From positions 682,001-746,000 of the forward strand of contig CAWUHX010000071.1 of assembly GCA_963922205.1 (NCBI GenBank): a DNA stretch of 64,000 nucleotides, read 5' to 3'. Positions 1-11,859 of this stretch are shown piece after piece. The position numbers and the translations under genes are program-made. The notes below the pieces were generated by a model. The model made no database searches, was not told where the DNA came from, and saw only the letters and a list, made by a program, of their open reading frames with translations. The first letter of the stretch is position 1. Each line of letters begins with the position of its first letter. This DNA comes from Romanomermis culicivorax (Eukaryota; Nematoda; Enoplea; Mermithida; Mermithidae).

Positions 1-927
1 TGGACAGAGTCATCTGTAAGATGACCTAGAAGCTGGGACCTCGATTGTGAACCAAAGGATCCCTTTTGACCCGACCTCAGGGAGAAGGAGCTATGGGGAA
101 GACCTAGGGAGGAAAACCGACTTAACAAGGGTTACCCCTACCCCAAACAACAATATATATTGAAACGTACCTAGTCGGGCAGGGAATGACAACAGCAGGT
201 AGTTGAACGGGGAAGCAGGTCACTTGGGGAATTTGTTAACAATTGATGACGGAACGGGTTTGGTAAAAGTAAGACAATGGGGAATATATAAATTAGGCAG
301 GGACCGCTAATACACAGTGAACAGGGAGATGGCGCGAATGGAGTGGCTAAACAACAAGAAGAGCTGGTGAACCCAGAATTGAGCAAAAACACATAACAAC
401 ACACGCTTTTAAGCACCCCGTCAGCTACAGTAGGACTTGGGCGGAGTTTACGACGTCCAGGCCCAATTCTGCAGAGATAAAGCTGCCAAAAGGGCCTGTG
501 TGTACATAGTCACATGCCCAGTTCAAATACATTTAGCATTGGGGCCGACTTAGTGTCTATGTTAAACATATGAACATCTTTAGCTAAAGTTTCCAAAGCT
601 ATTCGTTTTGCATCAGCAGGAGCGAAGCTCACTTTGTTGACACAAGGGGCATGTAATGTGACCCAAAATAGCTGTGAGCACGTAGTGCCCTTTGAAGGAA
701 ACTTTTAGCTAAAGGGGCATACCATAGCTGGCATGGAATGAAACAAAATAAAGTAAAATAAATGATGGCCCATAAACAAAATGGAAACGCATAAAATGAC
801 AAATAATCCAAAATAATACTAAAATGACAAATGATCAGAAATAATAATAAAAATGACAAATGATTAAAGTAACAAAATATCAGCGTGGGAAATCAGGTGA
901 CATTGATACTTTGATCAGCACATGATA
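1..927 (-). repeat. 3' LTR of the gypsy-type element, clipped by the window start
   Basis: Direct-repeat partner of 12720-13661. It lies after the integrase remnant in the minus-strand reading direction, so it is the 3' LTR. Similarity to the other LTR ends at about 927, where the 5' copy reads TGTCAC on the minus strand and this copy reads TATCAT. Base 1 is already inside the repeat; by alignment fewer than about 20 bases are missing. Confidence 0.85.
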
Positions 928-929
928 CA

Positions 930-1470
930 GCAGTCCTTCGAAAAAGGGCATCTTCATCTTTGTCAGTGGTTATCAAGATGTTACGCGACATGATCATGGT
1001 TGTCAGTCATCCAGGAGTGTGAGGGCTGGTGATCCGTGCCCCATTGGGCTGCTAGCATGGAAAGTGTTTCTTGGTTCTGGCTCATCTGGTGATATGATGA
1101 CTGGAGGTTGGTGATGGGGGAAGTTGCTGATGTCTGTCCTGTGAGGAAGTCTATAATGTGAAAAAATTTAGGGGGGATATAGGCTATCACAGAGATGCAC
1201 TTGGCTATTGCAGAGATGCCCCCATGCTGTGAGGCTACCCTGATTCGAATGCTTTGGTCGCTGTTCATTCTCTTCTTTTCACTAGAACCCAAACTGTCTT
1301 TAACCATTTCTCGACCTTGTGGAGAGGGAGAGTGAATGGATGAAAGTGAATAATCTGTGAGGGGCATGGCAGTCCTTCGAAAAAGGATGTCCTTGTCAGT
1401 AAGCGGGGACAAAGAAGAGAAGAGCATCTTGATGCCCAGGGGCTGGAGACCTCCTCATCAAGGTCAATCA
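930..1470. other. Non-coding 3' end of the gypsy-type element
   Basis: Lies between the integrase tail and the 3' LTR. It holds two related segments, beginning with the word CAGTCCTTCGAAAAAGG at about 933 and 1373, each followed by GTCAGT...ATCTTGATG-like sequence, so part of this stretch is duplicated. No gene is supported; open frames here are shadows. Confidence 0.5.
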
Positions 1471-2719
1471 GATTGGGTGTAAAGTCCCTGTTTGTTGAAG
1501 AAAACAAACAGGGAGCTGAATGGTCAGAAAGTTTGCCCGCTGGCCCTGAAGTGGAAGGTATCTCCTCTGCTTTGTTCAGCAGATCAGGAGACACAACCTT
1601 GAAGCTGATTGACATGTACAGTTTCTTCCTGATCAGTCCCAAGACGAATGGGGACATTAGGATATGACACATTTGTGACATGATATGGTCCATCGTAAAT
1701 GGGCAGCAATTTAGGAGTGAGTCTATGTTTGCTGGAAGTGCACACTTTGAGCACTTTATCCCCTATCTTGTAAGAGACATCTCTAGCCTTGCCATCATAG
1801 GATCGACCTCCTGTGATTTCTCAATCCCACTCTGGATTAGGGTCAGGGCATTCCTGAAATGTCATTTGACCTCCATATCATACCTAGAAACATCAAGGAT
1901 ATGGGCCAGAAGGTTGAATGAGAGCATGGCATCAACAGGTAGCATGGGCGTGTAACTATAAAGGAGTTCAAAGAATGAATACCCTGTGGACTCATTCATG
2001 CTAATGTTGATGGAAAAGACAGCATATGGTACATCCCAATCTGTATGTACTTGATGAACATATATATGCAACAGTGTGGCAAGCATTTGGTTAGCTCTCT
2101 CTACTTCACCATTAGTCATGGGATGACAGGGGGTAGAGTGGATTTTCTTCATTGAACAGATGGCAGTGATTTCAGCCATCAGTTTTGATGTGAAATCAGT
2201 GCCATGATCAGACTGAAGAATCTGTGGTGCCCCATTCGACCAGATAACTTGCATAACAAAAACTCGGGCTATGGTTTGCACAGTAATATCCGGTGTAGTG
2301 AAAGCTTTGACTCACTTTGTGAAATAATGTATGAAGACTACAATGAAACAGTTGCCAGCTTTGCTAGTGGTCATCCGTCCCATACAGTCAAGCCCTGCCT
2401 AATGAAATGGTCCCATAATGGTGATAGGTTTTAGGGCTGCTGTGGTCTTCTGTTGAGAGAGCTTATTCCGTTGGCAAAGATCGCACCACTGACAAAAGGA
2501 CTTGATGTTCTGACTGAGGGATGGCCAGTGGTATCTGCAAGCTATGAGCTGTGCATTATGTTTAGCACCAAAATGTCTAGCTAAGATGTCATCATGATGT
2601 GCCTGGATGATAGTAGTAACTGTGGATCTAGATATCATAATCTTATTGGACTGGCCAGTCCATTTCTGAAGGACATTATCCAACAGATGGTAGCCATCAA
2701 CATCATCTTGATCTCCCAA
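1470..2719 (-). pseudogene. Integrase of gypsy-type pol with decayed C-terminal tail
   Basis: The zinc-binding HHCC domain is visible in 2719-2399 (HDDILARHFGAKHN, then CDLCQRNK). The catalytic core is split over two frames: the first aspartate appears in LDCMG near 2390, then SDHGTDF and GEVERAN in 2281-1862 give the second aspartate and the glutamate of D,D,E. A stop after the HHCC domain and another near 1862 break the gene. Between about 1860 and 1690 the minus strand still encodes a GPY-like tail (DGPYHVTNVS), and the frame 1693-1265 runs on without a recognisable domain. Confidence 0.82.
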
Positions 2720-3106
2720 GGGTTTGAGGGACAGAATAATGCAGGCTACCCAATGATCCAGGCTCTGGATCCTCTAGTTGAGCTGCAAGAAGGTCTGGGT
2801 GCTGCACACCAGTGGATATCATTGCATAACTCTCTGGTTGATCCGAGTGCTGGGCACTAGCAGTGACAATCATAATAAGCCCCTTAGGTCGGTAGAGTGG
2901 AGTATCGTCAATACTTTGACCAGTGAGGGACGTAGGATCTGGCAGGCCGGAAAATGCATCAGCATTACCATTAGACTGACTTTTTGGGGGCTGGATGGTT
3001 TGAACTCAGCAAGAGTGAGTCCCCTTATAGCAATCTGAGCAGAGGGATTTGGTTTCTCCAGCACTGCTTTGACTGCAGTATGGCCAGTCTGAACAACCAC
3101 CTCATG

Positions 3107-4051
3107 TTAAAAGATGTATGGTCGAAAGTGCTTGACGAAATGGACAACAGGGAGAGTTTCTAGCTCCATGATGGAGTAGTTTTTCTTGGCTGCTATTAAT
3201 CCCCGGCTTGCATAAGCAATAGGGTAGTCATGTTTATTTTTGTCCAAGTGGCTCAAAACCACACCTATTCCTGAAATACTAGCATCCATCTGAAGGATAA
3301 AGGATTTCAAAAAGTCCAGGTGGTGCAAAATAGAAGGCTTGGTCAGCAATTTTCAGAGTTCCTCAAATGCCTCCTGCTGAACCTATGACTGAACACCAAA
3401 ATGTCGTTGAGGTAGGTCAGTGTAGTGTGTCATTAGATTCCTGTAAGGAGTAGGTCCATGAGACATTGGAAAGTCCCTGGCACATTACACAGACCAAAAG
3501 GCAAATAATTGAAATTGTAAAGTCTAATGGGCATATTGAACACCATCTTTTCCTTATCTGCCTCAGCAATTGGGATTAACCAATAGGCATTTGTCTGATC
3601 AAGGGTAGTGAAGTATTTCATTTTCTTGAGAGTGTCCAGAATGTCATCGGTCCTCCAAAGGGGGTAGACATTCTTTTTCATGACCTCATTAAGGCCACGA
3701 AAATTGACACACATATGGTAAGAACTGTTTTTCTTGTGCACTAGGATGGTATTAGAGGCCCACAGTGATGTGCTTGGCCAGCTTGGCCCTTTTCCTGAAG
3801 TGCTTTGACCTCTAGCATGATGGGATCTTTTTCCTTGGGTGAAGTCCAATAAGGAAAATGATAGACTGAGTGGGTGTCACCCATACTGATCTCATGCTGA
3901 ACAAGATCAGTGGAACCTGTGTCTTTTTCATCAATGGTATAAATGTCAGTATAAGCAACCAGTAAGTCAAGCAAGCCAATTCGGTGGGGAGATGTTCAGT
4001 GAGATGGTGGCATTGGATTCGACCCACTTGTGGTTGAGGAAGATGTCTCAT
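3107..4051 (-). pseudogene. Reverse transcriptase and RNase H of gypsy-type pol
   Basis: The N-terminal approach to RT (SPKEKDPIMLEVKALQEKG) is in the frame 4051-3741. The palm follows in 3849-3433, with LDQTNAYWLIPIAEADKEK and YLPFGLCNVPGTFQ, the family forms of the D-containing motif A and the PFGL-NAP-TFQ block. The frame then hits stops near 3430. Beyond them the catalytic box reads YLND rather than YxDD, so the first catalytic aspartate of that pair has become asparagine. RNase H is in 3349-3107 with FILQMDASISGIG and IAYASRGL. Frameshifts, stops and the box change make this copy inactive. Confidence 0.85.
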
Positions 4052-5312
4052 AGGACCAGTGACCCCTGTGAGAGATCAGTATGCATCTGCACATCATGGA
4101 TGGTCATGTGTGGGGAGAGAACCACAGAATGTGTATTTGGGTTAACTACCTGTAAGGGTATGTGGCCGTTAGCCACAGTACTTAGACTTCCAGCAAAGTA
4201 TATGTTTCTGTGAGATCCCGTGAGATGCTTAGGGAAGAAAGCTACCTCAGGTACATTCATATAAATTGGTGGTATGGATACAGTGAACCCTGTCAGCGAG
4301 TGAAGTTTAAGGACAACCAGATACTCCGGGGGCAGAGCGCCACGTGCAGAAGGGGGATTGTACATGGGACCATCACATGAGACTTTGCAGTCCTTGAACT
4401 GAAGAAGCAATTTCTCCCAGTTCAATCTAACACAGTTGAACCGTCCCAAGAGGTTTGTTTCAAGGACAAGTTCAGCTGAATAATTCTCTTGAATCTGGAC
4501 CTGAATCTGTTCAGAGACATCAGCCACTGTTACCATGACATAGGCATCACCTAGCAGTTGGATCGGGGACCCATTTGCTGCTATGGGGCAAGCCCTAATC
4601 TGTGTCAGTACCAAGTCTGGCAGTTTTACCACAACTTGTAGTCCAGGAGTGAGAAAACAGCTCCTGTGTCAACTACTGCCTTAGCTTCCACCGGGTTGTT
4701 CAGAAGAGCCTTGATATAGGGTGTCCGCATATCATTGGGGTAGAAAGCTGATGCCACATGGCCTGGATTGGATGTGGGGGCACTAAGAGTCTGTCGCCGT
4801 GGAATCTGCAACCCTGTGTGACGAAGTAGGCCTACAAGAGCATAACTGACAGACATGTCTGGGGGATCTTGTAGGGTTGGACCATCCTGGATCATAAGAA
4901 CATGATCAGAATGATCTGTTGGGCTATGTGTAGCCTCCTGTGACTCAATCTCTGTGTCTGACAATGGTGGCACTCTCATCACAGGTGATGCCAGGGCATC
5001 TGAATCACTTTCCTCATGGAAATGGCCTTTCTCCAGCCTAACTGGGGAATTCCCAGGCAGGGGTGAGTGCAACCTGACCCCTGCATGGTCAGCAATAGAT
5101 GACATGCACGCTGGAAAGAAGTCTGGTATCCTCTTGTTGACCCATGTATTTAGGCAACTGAAGATGCATGTGAGGGTGGGCTTGAGATGGAAGAAACCCT
5201 TGACCTTTACATCGTGGGACATCCTTGATAGTGAACGTGTGTTCTCCCACTGTGGGTCGATCTGGTCAATCTCTGATGTAGTCAGGAAAAGGGGCAGTTC
5301 TACCGCATTCAA
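4048..5312 (-). pseudogene. Protease/linker part of gypsy-type pol
   Basis: Two overlapping minus-strand frames, 5312-4626 and 4632-4048. The first ends with the aspartic-protease active-site motif VDTGAVFSLLD; the second continues the fold with PIQLLGDAYV and the LLG-containing stretch LETNLLGRFN, which matches the family's second hydrophobic-hydrophobic-glycine motif. The protease is therefore split by a frame change of decay type at about 4630. The long region between gag and VDTGA (about 200 codons) is rich in serine, proline and acidic residues and has no motif I recognise. Confidence 0.7.
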
Positions 5313-5884
5313 ACGACATACTTTATGTTGATAATCAAGTATGATGGTGTTGAACTGCTCAAGGAAATCCAGAAAAAATCCCTGACATCAGTTGCAAGAT
5401 CTGGGTAAGATACCCGGGACAGTCTTTTGAGGTTCTTAAGATAGACTATCGCTGATTCAGATGGCTTCTGCAGAAGATCTTTGATCAGCCGCTGATGCAA
5501 ATCTGAATCACACCTGATGGGAAATTCATTCCTGAGGAAGGTCATGAATTCATCATAGCAGATAGGTTGAGGAGATCCACTGCTAAAGTCCCGGTAGGAG
5601 GCAAAAGCAGCACCCATAACACATGACTCCAAAAATGTGATTTTATATGCGTGATCAGTTTCATTTACACTTTGCAGTGTAAAGAAATGGGTCAAGTGGG
5701 ATATAAAATCAGCAATTAATTTACAAAAACCACCAGAAAAGGTAAGGGGAGACATGAAACACACGGGAGGATGCCTTCCACTAGTCATGGCCTCCAACTT
5801 TTGGTTCAATAGACCAATACCATTCTCAACTGCTGTTTGGACCTTGCTCTCAATCTGTGAAGGGAGGTCAACATCTGACTTCAT
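5309..5884 (-). pseudogene. gag remnant of the gypsy-type element
   Basis: A minus-strand open frame of 191 codons upstream of the protease. Its middle has the look of a Ty3/gypsy gag capsid: a phenylalanine- and leucine-rich block with FSGGFCKLIADF near residues 49-60, then a helical region ending in DLLQKPSESAIVYLKNLKRL. No CCHC zinc knuckle is visible. The frame stops at 5309-5311 and the following reading continues in another frame that overlaps it, so either a programmed shift or decay separates gag from pol. The assignment rests on position and general composition rather than a strong motif. Confidence 0.6.
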
Positions 5885-7672
5885 TGTTGAGAAATTGTTC
5901 TCTCATAGGGTGGCTAGAACTGATTGATGAGCTAGTGAAGTGATTCTGTCAAACTGAATAAAGGGAGCCTCACTGGTCTGTACAGACTGGGTACTTAGAC
6001 GACAGGAACATCGACGTGTCTCTATTTTAAGTGTTACTTTTAGGTTTTAAGTTTTAATTTTAAGTGTTTAAGTGTTCCAAATTTGCGACGAATGAGCACG
6101 TGAATTCCTTGGTCCTGTATGTGATGGCATTTTGGGCATAAATGGCTTTTCCTACTTCAAAACAAAGACTAGGGGCCACACAAGAATGGGGGCTAGTAAA
6201 AGGACAAGGTTTTAACAAGCAAAAAACCAGCAAATGATAAAGGCAGGTTGACACTGAAGGGATTTATCTGGTCACCTGTAATATTTGGAGGCATAGCCTG
6301 ATTTATGGGGAACAGATCCCAACAGATAGTTTGGAAAATGGGGCCTGGACCCAGTGATTTTAGTTGAAAATAATGGAATTTTAGATAAATTAGCAGTTTC
6401 CCTGTCTGAGAAATAAGTTGGGGGTGTCCGGCCACTCGTAAAGATGGAAAACCTGCTCAGAAGGGATTTTTATTTCGATGTCAACCATTGGTACAAAATT
6501 ACAGACCTTGGGGGTGAGGTGGACTCCTTGCCCCCAAGATCCTACTCACCAAGAGTAGGGCATGAAGTAGCTCAAAAATAATCAAAGGGGGTCAACGTAA
6601 ATTAAACTAGGGACAAAATTAATTTACAATCCTATTGATGTAAAGGGGCTGCCCTATTACGTAACACTCCTCACTCACCAGGAGTAATTGTGATCTCTCT
6701 GCAGTGAGATGGAGTACACAGGAGGTTCCATGGAAGAATGACACTCACAAATATTTTACAACCATGCCCAAAACAGGAGTTCACATTTTGAACAGAATGG
6801 ATACTTTCCAGGAGTATTGTATGCAGCTGGAGGCTGGGTTGCCAATCACAGAGATGCAATGAGGCTCACGGGTCACACAGTTGAAGTGAGGAAAGAGCAT
6901 GGTGTATCAAAGGTACAATTCTGACACACTCAGTCCAAAAGAAATAAGGGTCCATGGCCCAACTGCTTCAAAGGATGCTGAGGCCGACTTAGGCATTAAA
7001 AGGAAATGGGGTCCTGGGCCAAACTATATCATGATGCTGAGGCAGACTCAAGCATCTAAGGGACAGGGGTACAAGGTGTCCCTTCTTTGATATTCAGTCA
7101 GAGAGTGTATATTGCTGAGGCAGACTCTAGCAGTTTTGTGCTGAGGCGAACTCTAGCACCTTTTGCTGAGGCCTGGACATGGGAAAACCACAGAGGTGGA
7201 CTCTGGGTCAGGGGGACTCTAGTGTGGATGTCATTAGGCCAGCTAATGAAGGCATTCAAGTGCAGTAAGTATTACATGGGGTCCTTTACACTCTAGGCCC
7301 AGTGGGATGCTGTGCCGTGGCTCCTGGGAAACCACTGTGGCAGGAACATTGAAGAAGATCATGAGAAGAAAGCTCAAAGAGAGAGAGAAAGAAAAATGTG
7401 AAAGAAGAAGAAGAAAATATAAACAAAGGCTACTATGCTCTTGCCAATGTCAGACATAGGCAATACCGATTGCAAATGCCGTACATTCACTTGGGCAGAG
7501 TAATTTTCAAGCTGAGGCCGAGTGTAACTTGTTCAAACCTGCAGTTAAAGTATATAGCAGCCATGTGCTGATCAATGCTGTTGCTTCCCAGGCAAACAAC
7601 CTGATACAGTACCACAGACTAAGAGGCATCTCATGTTGTGCATGCATGTTGACTGATGTTTCCCATGCATCA
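5885..7672. other. Long leader of the gypsy-type element, gag-proximal part
   Basis: No gene is supported. Around 6975-7170 there is a short degenerate tandem repeat of about 20-30 bp built on GCTGAGGCAGACTCTAGCA, seen four to five times, and 7360-7430 is purine-rich (AAAGAGAGAGAGAAAG). The rest has no visible structure. Confidence 0.45.
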
Positions 7673-8908
7673 GGGCTCGGTTGCACAACTGTTATCTTCG
7701 ACGAAGGCGTGACCTTTGCGGGTAGGTTCGACCTTCACTGCAACCTTCCAGTTGCACAACAAAACTTGAAGTGAAGGTATGACCATTGTTGAAGGTTCAA
7801 CCTTCATTTACTGTGTAACACGAAGGCTCAAGCTGGAGCTGACCTTCCTGCAAAGGTCACAGCTTTTCGGCAATATTTAACTGTTAATTTATGGTGAAAA
7901 TAGCTTATTCTTGGCCTTAATCTGCATTTATGTGATTTTTTCCTTTCATAACATTAAACTGACATTGCACTGGCATTTTCCCTTAAATTAATGCCATGTG
8001 TTTGGTTTCTTATGCATTTTTTCGATTTGTATTGCAGAAACTCAGTCTTTTTTAAATTTTCTCAGCATTTTTAATGTTTATCACTAATTCTCTGCCTTAA
8101 TTTCATTTTTCATTGAGTTTTTACTTATTTTAGCGACCTTTGGTGATTTCCCTCCCTCCCCGACACTTTTCACATCTTTGGACCATACCTGTAAGAGGTC
8201 TGACCAGTTGGGGAGAGAGTAAACCCAAAATTTTGGGGTGGGGGTCCCAACATTTCCAAAATTTTGGGGAGGGAGGTTGAAAAACCCCCAAAATAGTCTA
8301 AAAAATTTTTTAAATTTTCCCAAAAATGGCCACTTTTTTCCTGATTTTTTCCAATTTTTCTGAGTTTGGGGGGGGGAGTTGAGTATAGGGTTGACCAAGT
8401 TGGGGGTGGGGGTCCCCCCCCCACAGCCTCCCCCCCCCAATTACAGGTATGTTTCTGACAAAAAAATGAGCAATTTTAAAAAACTTCTAACTTAAACTTT
8501 TGGTCAGTTCGGTGTCCTAATTCTTGTGCTTCCAATCATTCATAACTTTGAATTATACATTTATAACTGTATAACTTAAACATTTATAACTGTAATTGGT
8601 GCCTCATTTTTGCAATAAACTCTCTCTGAATTGCACTGGTTTTATTTTTCTTCAGCAGGACAGAAATAAATTAGATACAGTATAACTCCCAAATCCATGC
8701 AAAATAACAGAAACAGCTTTACTTGTGGATTGGAATGCAGCAAAGGTTAGATCTTTACCGTGAAGGTCTCACCTTCGAAGGTTCAACATTCACTCCGATT
8801 GTGCAACTGGAATGAAGGTTGTACCTTAGAAAGTTTCAACTTTACTCAAGGTAGGACCTTTGGTGAAGGTTCTACCTTCATGAAGGTAACAGTTGTGCAA
8901 CTCAGCCC
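7673..8908. mobile_element. Foldback-type DNA element A (word: AAGGT...ACCTT)
   Basis: The ends form a near-perfect terminal inverted repeat of about 22 bp: GGGCTCGGTTGCACAACTGT on the left and GGGCTGAGTTGCACAACTGT read inward from the right. Inside each end, over roughly 160-180 bp, the words GAAGGT and ACCTTC recur many times in both orientations. The 1236-bp element carries no open frame with a recognisable product; a G/C homopolymer-rich patch lies at 8215-8440. No clear target-site duplication is visible (left flank CATCA, right flank AGTTC). It is nested in the leader of the LTR element. The superfamily is not decided by the sequence. Confidence 0.7.
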
Positions 8909-8979
8909 AGTTCGACACAAGACACCAACCCTTAAAAAAGAGCTACAGGTGGTGATGCACTAACAAAAATCCACTACTC

Positions 8980-10125
8980 AAGTGGCAAACTCAAAAGACC
9001 AACAGTAACCTGGTGCTGATGTCAAGAGTAGTGTTGTAAACCAATATGTGACCTCGATTCTGACTGCAGGTGCCCGGGAAAAGGAGTTACCAGTAGAACA
9101 TGTTGCAGTTGAAAATGTCAAAGGCAGGGGTCTAAGACCAGCAATCCTGTGCAGCAACATGAAACATGGCCATTGCAGATGTCAAAGGTAGGGCTGTGAG
9201 ACCACCAACCCTGATTGCAGCAACATGAAATATTTTCATTGCAGACATCAGAGATAGGGCTCTGAAGCCAACAATCCAGATGCAGTAACACCTGATGTTG
9301 CTGTTGCTGATATCAGGGATATATGCTGAATGGTCAATTACCCTAATGCAATGACATAAGCCTCTCATGTTGCAGATGTCAGTTATAGGGCTTTTAAGAC
9401 CAACAAGTTCCAAAATGACAACACATCATGTTGCCATTGCTGACATCAAGGATGGGTTTGTTATACCAACCAATCCCTATGCAACAACATGAGCTGTGGC
9501 TGTTGTAGACGTCAGACGTGGGGCCTGTAAGACCATGAAACCCTAAACAGCAGCATGTAATGTTGCTATTGCTGACATCAGGGATAGAGTCTGATAGGCC
9601 ACCCACCCCTAAAGCAACAGAAAGAGATGCAGCTGTTGCAGACGTCAGAGGTAGGATCTGGAAGACCAACAAACATTGAACAGCAACATGTGATGTTGCT
9701 GTTCAGGGTTTGTTGGTCTTCCAGATGTTTTTTGTTGGTCTTGTTTTTTGTTGGTTTGTTGGTCTTCCAGATTCCAGATCTTGACGTCAGCAATGACATC
9801 TTCCAGATGCTGACGTCAAGGGTAAGACTTGTGATGCCAGCTATCCCAATGCAACAGCATGAGATGCCGCTGTTGTCGACATCAGGTGTAGGGTCTTGGA
9901 GACCAACAACCCCAAACAGCAACATGTGATGTTGCTGTTGCTGATGTCAGGGGTAGGACCTGTGAGGCCAGCTACCCCAATGCAACAGTATGAGATGCGG
10001 CTGTTACAGATGTCAGGGGTAGGGTCTAGGAGACCAACAACCCCAAACGGCAACATGTGATGTTGCTGTTGCTGACATCAGGGGTAGGACCTGTGAGGCC
10101 AGCTATCCCAAGGCAACAGCCACAA
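8980..10125. repeat. Minisatellite, about 65-bp unit with 130-bp higher-order period
   Basis: Tandem units contain GCAACATGTGATGTTGCTG followed by GCTGACATCAGGGGTAGG and then GACCAACAACCCCAAA or GCCAGCTATCCCAA. Two unit types alternate, so similarity is highest at about 130 bp (for example the unit at 9902 against that at 10032). The left part is most diverged and the right part most regular, as expected for an array that grew from the right. A partial inverted duplication with repeated TTGTTGGTCTTCCAGAT lies near 9712-9780. Several overlapping open frames on both strands (9.1-10.1 kb) are by-products of the repeat. Confidence 0.85.
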
Positions 10126-10509
10126 ACAGAAAATGAGTGACCTTACACTAAGTAGACATGGATTATATAAAGGATACTGATGTAAGGGTGTCATACTGTA
10201 ACACTTTTGTGTGTGCAAATAAATGTGAATTTTACTTTATGCTTGAAAAGAATAATTTTGTTTTTGTAGAAAAAAATTGTTTTAGGATGATATTTGTATT
10301 AGAAAGAGGATGAATGATTGTTGATTTTGTTTTTTTTTGCGATAAGAGAAAGTTGGTTTTGGGAAGTGAGAATGTTCGTTTAGAAAGATAAGTGATTTGA
10401 AATTGAGTTTTTTGGGTTACACAAAAGTGGATATACGACACAGGAAAAGTAAAAAAAGCAAAAAGTAAGATACATAAAGATAAGAGAGTGAAAAATCTTG
10501 AAGCATATA

Positions 10510-11857
10510 CAGTCATGCTCAAAAGTTTAGGACATCCCATGATTTTATGCATATTTATTAAATTGCAAGGCTTGTACATTTTTTATTAGAACATAACAAT
10601 AAATAAATATAATTTGATGACACTTCTATATCCAATAATGAAATTGAAACATAATCAGGTATCCTTTAGCAGTTATTACAGCCTTCATTAACTAATCAAT
10701 TGTTGATATTCTTCAACAGTTAGAGAATTCCAAACATCATGAAGTTTTTCAATCATTTCTGCATGACTTCTGGCCTGGAAACCACTTTTGCATATTTTGT
10801 TCTTCAGAATTAACCAAAGGTTTTCAATTGAATTAAGGTCTGGCTATTGGGCCAGCCAAAATAAAAGGGGTGTACCAGTTTCAATAAAGTAATTTTCAGT
10901 AATTTTTGCCTTGTGTTTGGGATCATTATCTTGTTGGAAATAAAAATATTCCAATAACTTAGAGAGGCACTTTCGAAGTGATTAGAACAAATTATTGTCT
11001 AATAACTCGATATAAGCTAATGCAATGAACTTAGGATGACTAGGGAAAAACTTCTAAGTTGCCAACACCATTCCAGCCAAATGCGCCCCAAACTAAAATG
11101 TTACCTCTACCTCCATGTTTTACCGTACCAAGAAGACAATTCAAGTTAAAACATGATGGCAAACAAAGACCTTCGACTTTTGTGAGAAATACTCAAATTT
11201 TGATTCATCTGAAAATAAAACTTGACTCCAATCTTCAGCCTTCCAATGCAAATGTTGACAAGCAAAATTTAAATGCTTTTGACGATTAACTTCATTGATG
11301 AATGGTTTTTTAACAGGGACCCTGGCAGCTAATCCAGCTTTCAGAAATAAAAGACTAATCATTTGGTGACTAACTGGCTGATTTTGACCACTATTATATT
11401 CATTAGTGATGTCTTGAAATGATTTTTGTCTATCTGCTAAACTAATTCATACAATACAACCATCCCCAACTTCATTGGTTTTGGAAGGTTGCCCAGATCG
11501 ATCCGAATCAGGAAAATTTCCATATTTTGCATATTTAGAAAGAGCATCCATTACAGCATGTCGGCTAATATTTAGATTCTCAGCAATCTTTTTTTTTCAA
11601 AAAACCGGCTTCATTTTTCATGGACACAATTCGAGCTTGTGAAGTTGGGGAAAGTGACCTTTCTTTACCCGTCAATAGCGAAATAACAAATAATGATAGT
11701 GAAATTAGAATTGTACCATTAGATTCAGCGAAAAAACTGTTCAAGTGTAAATTAAAACAGAATTTTAATTTGCCATTTTAGTTTATAAAATTACTTTCTT
11801 AAAAATCAATCATTTTGGTTTTTAAACTGGGGTGTCCTAAACTTTTGAGCATGACTG
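10510..11857 (-). mobile_element. Tc1-family transposon (decayed)
   Basis: A 1348-bp element flanked by TA target duplications (10508-10509 and 11858-11859). The inverted ends share CAGTCATGCTCAAAAGTTTA plus GGACA before they diverge. The transposase remnant is on the minus strand. The intact ends and the recognisable transposase place it in the Tc1/mariner superfamily, Tc1 branch. It is inserted into the leader of the LTR element, so it is younger than that insertion. Confidence 0.93.
10688..11672 (-). pseudogene. Tc1-type transposase pseudogene
   Basis: Minus-strand reading gives, in order: a helix-turn-helix region (SPTSQARIVSMKNEAG, then IAENLNISRHAVMDALSKY), the first catalytic block DWSQVLFSDESKFE, a middle block LAGMVLA, the second aspartate in FQQDNDPKHKAKITENYF, and the third block PDLNSIENLWLILKNKICK. 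This is the DDE triad of Tc1 transposases. Frameshifts (one at an A-run near 11590) and internal stops, including one just before PDLNSIENLW, show that it is inactive. The reading ends at a stop at 10688-10690. Confidence 0.88.
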
Positions 11858-11859
11858 TA

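Noticed and set aside
8084-8440. Gly/Pro-rich frames on the minus strand
   Set aside because: They lie in a G/C homopolymer-rich patch inside foldback element A; composition artefact.
9132-10056. Overlapping open frames of 70-115 codons on both strands with Cys-rich repeating peptides
   Set aside because: They coincide with the 65/130-bp minisatellite and their repeat simply mirrors the DNA; no start, splice or domain support.
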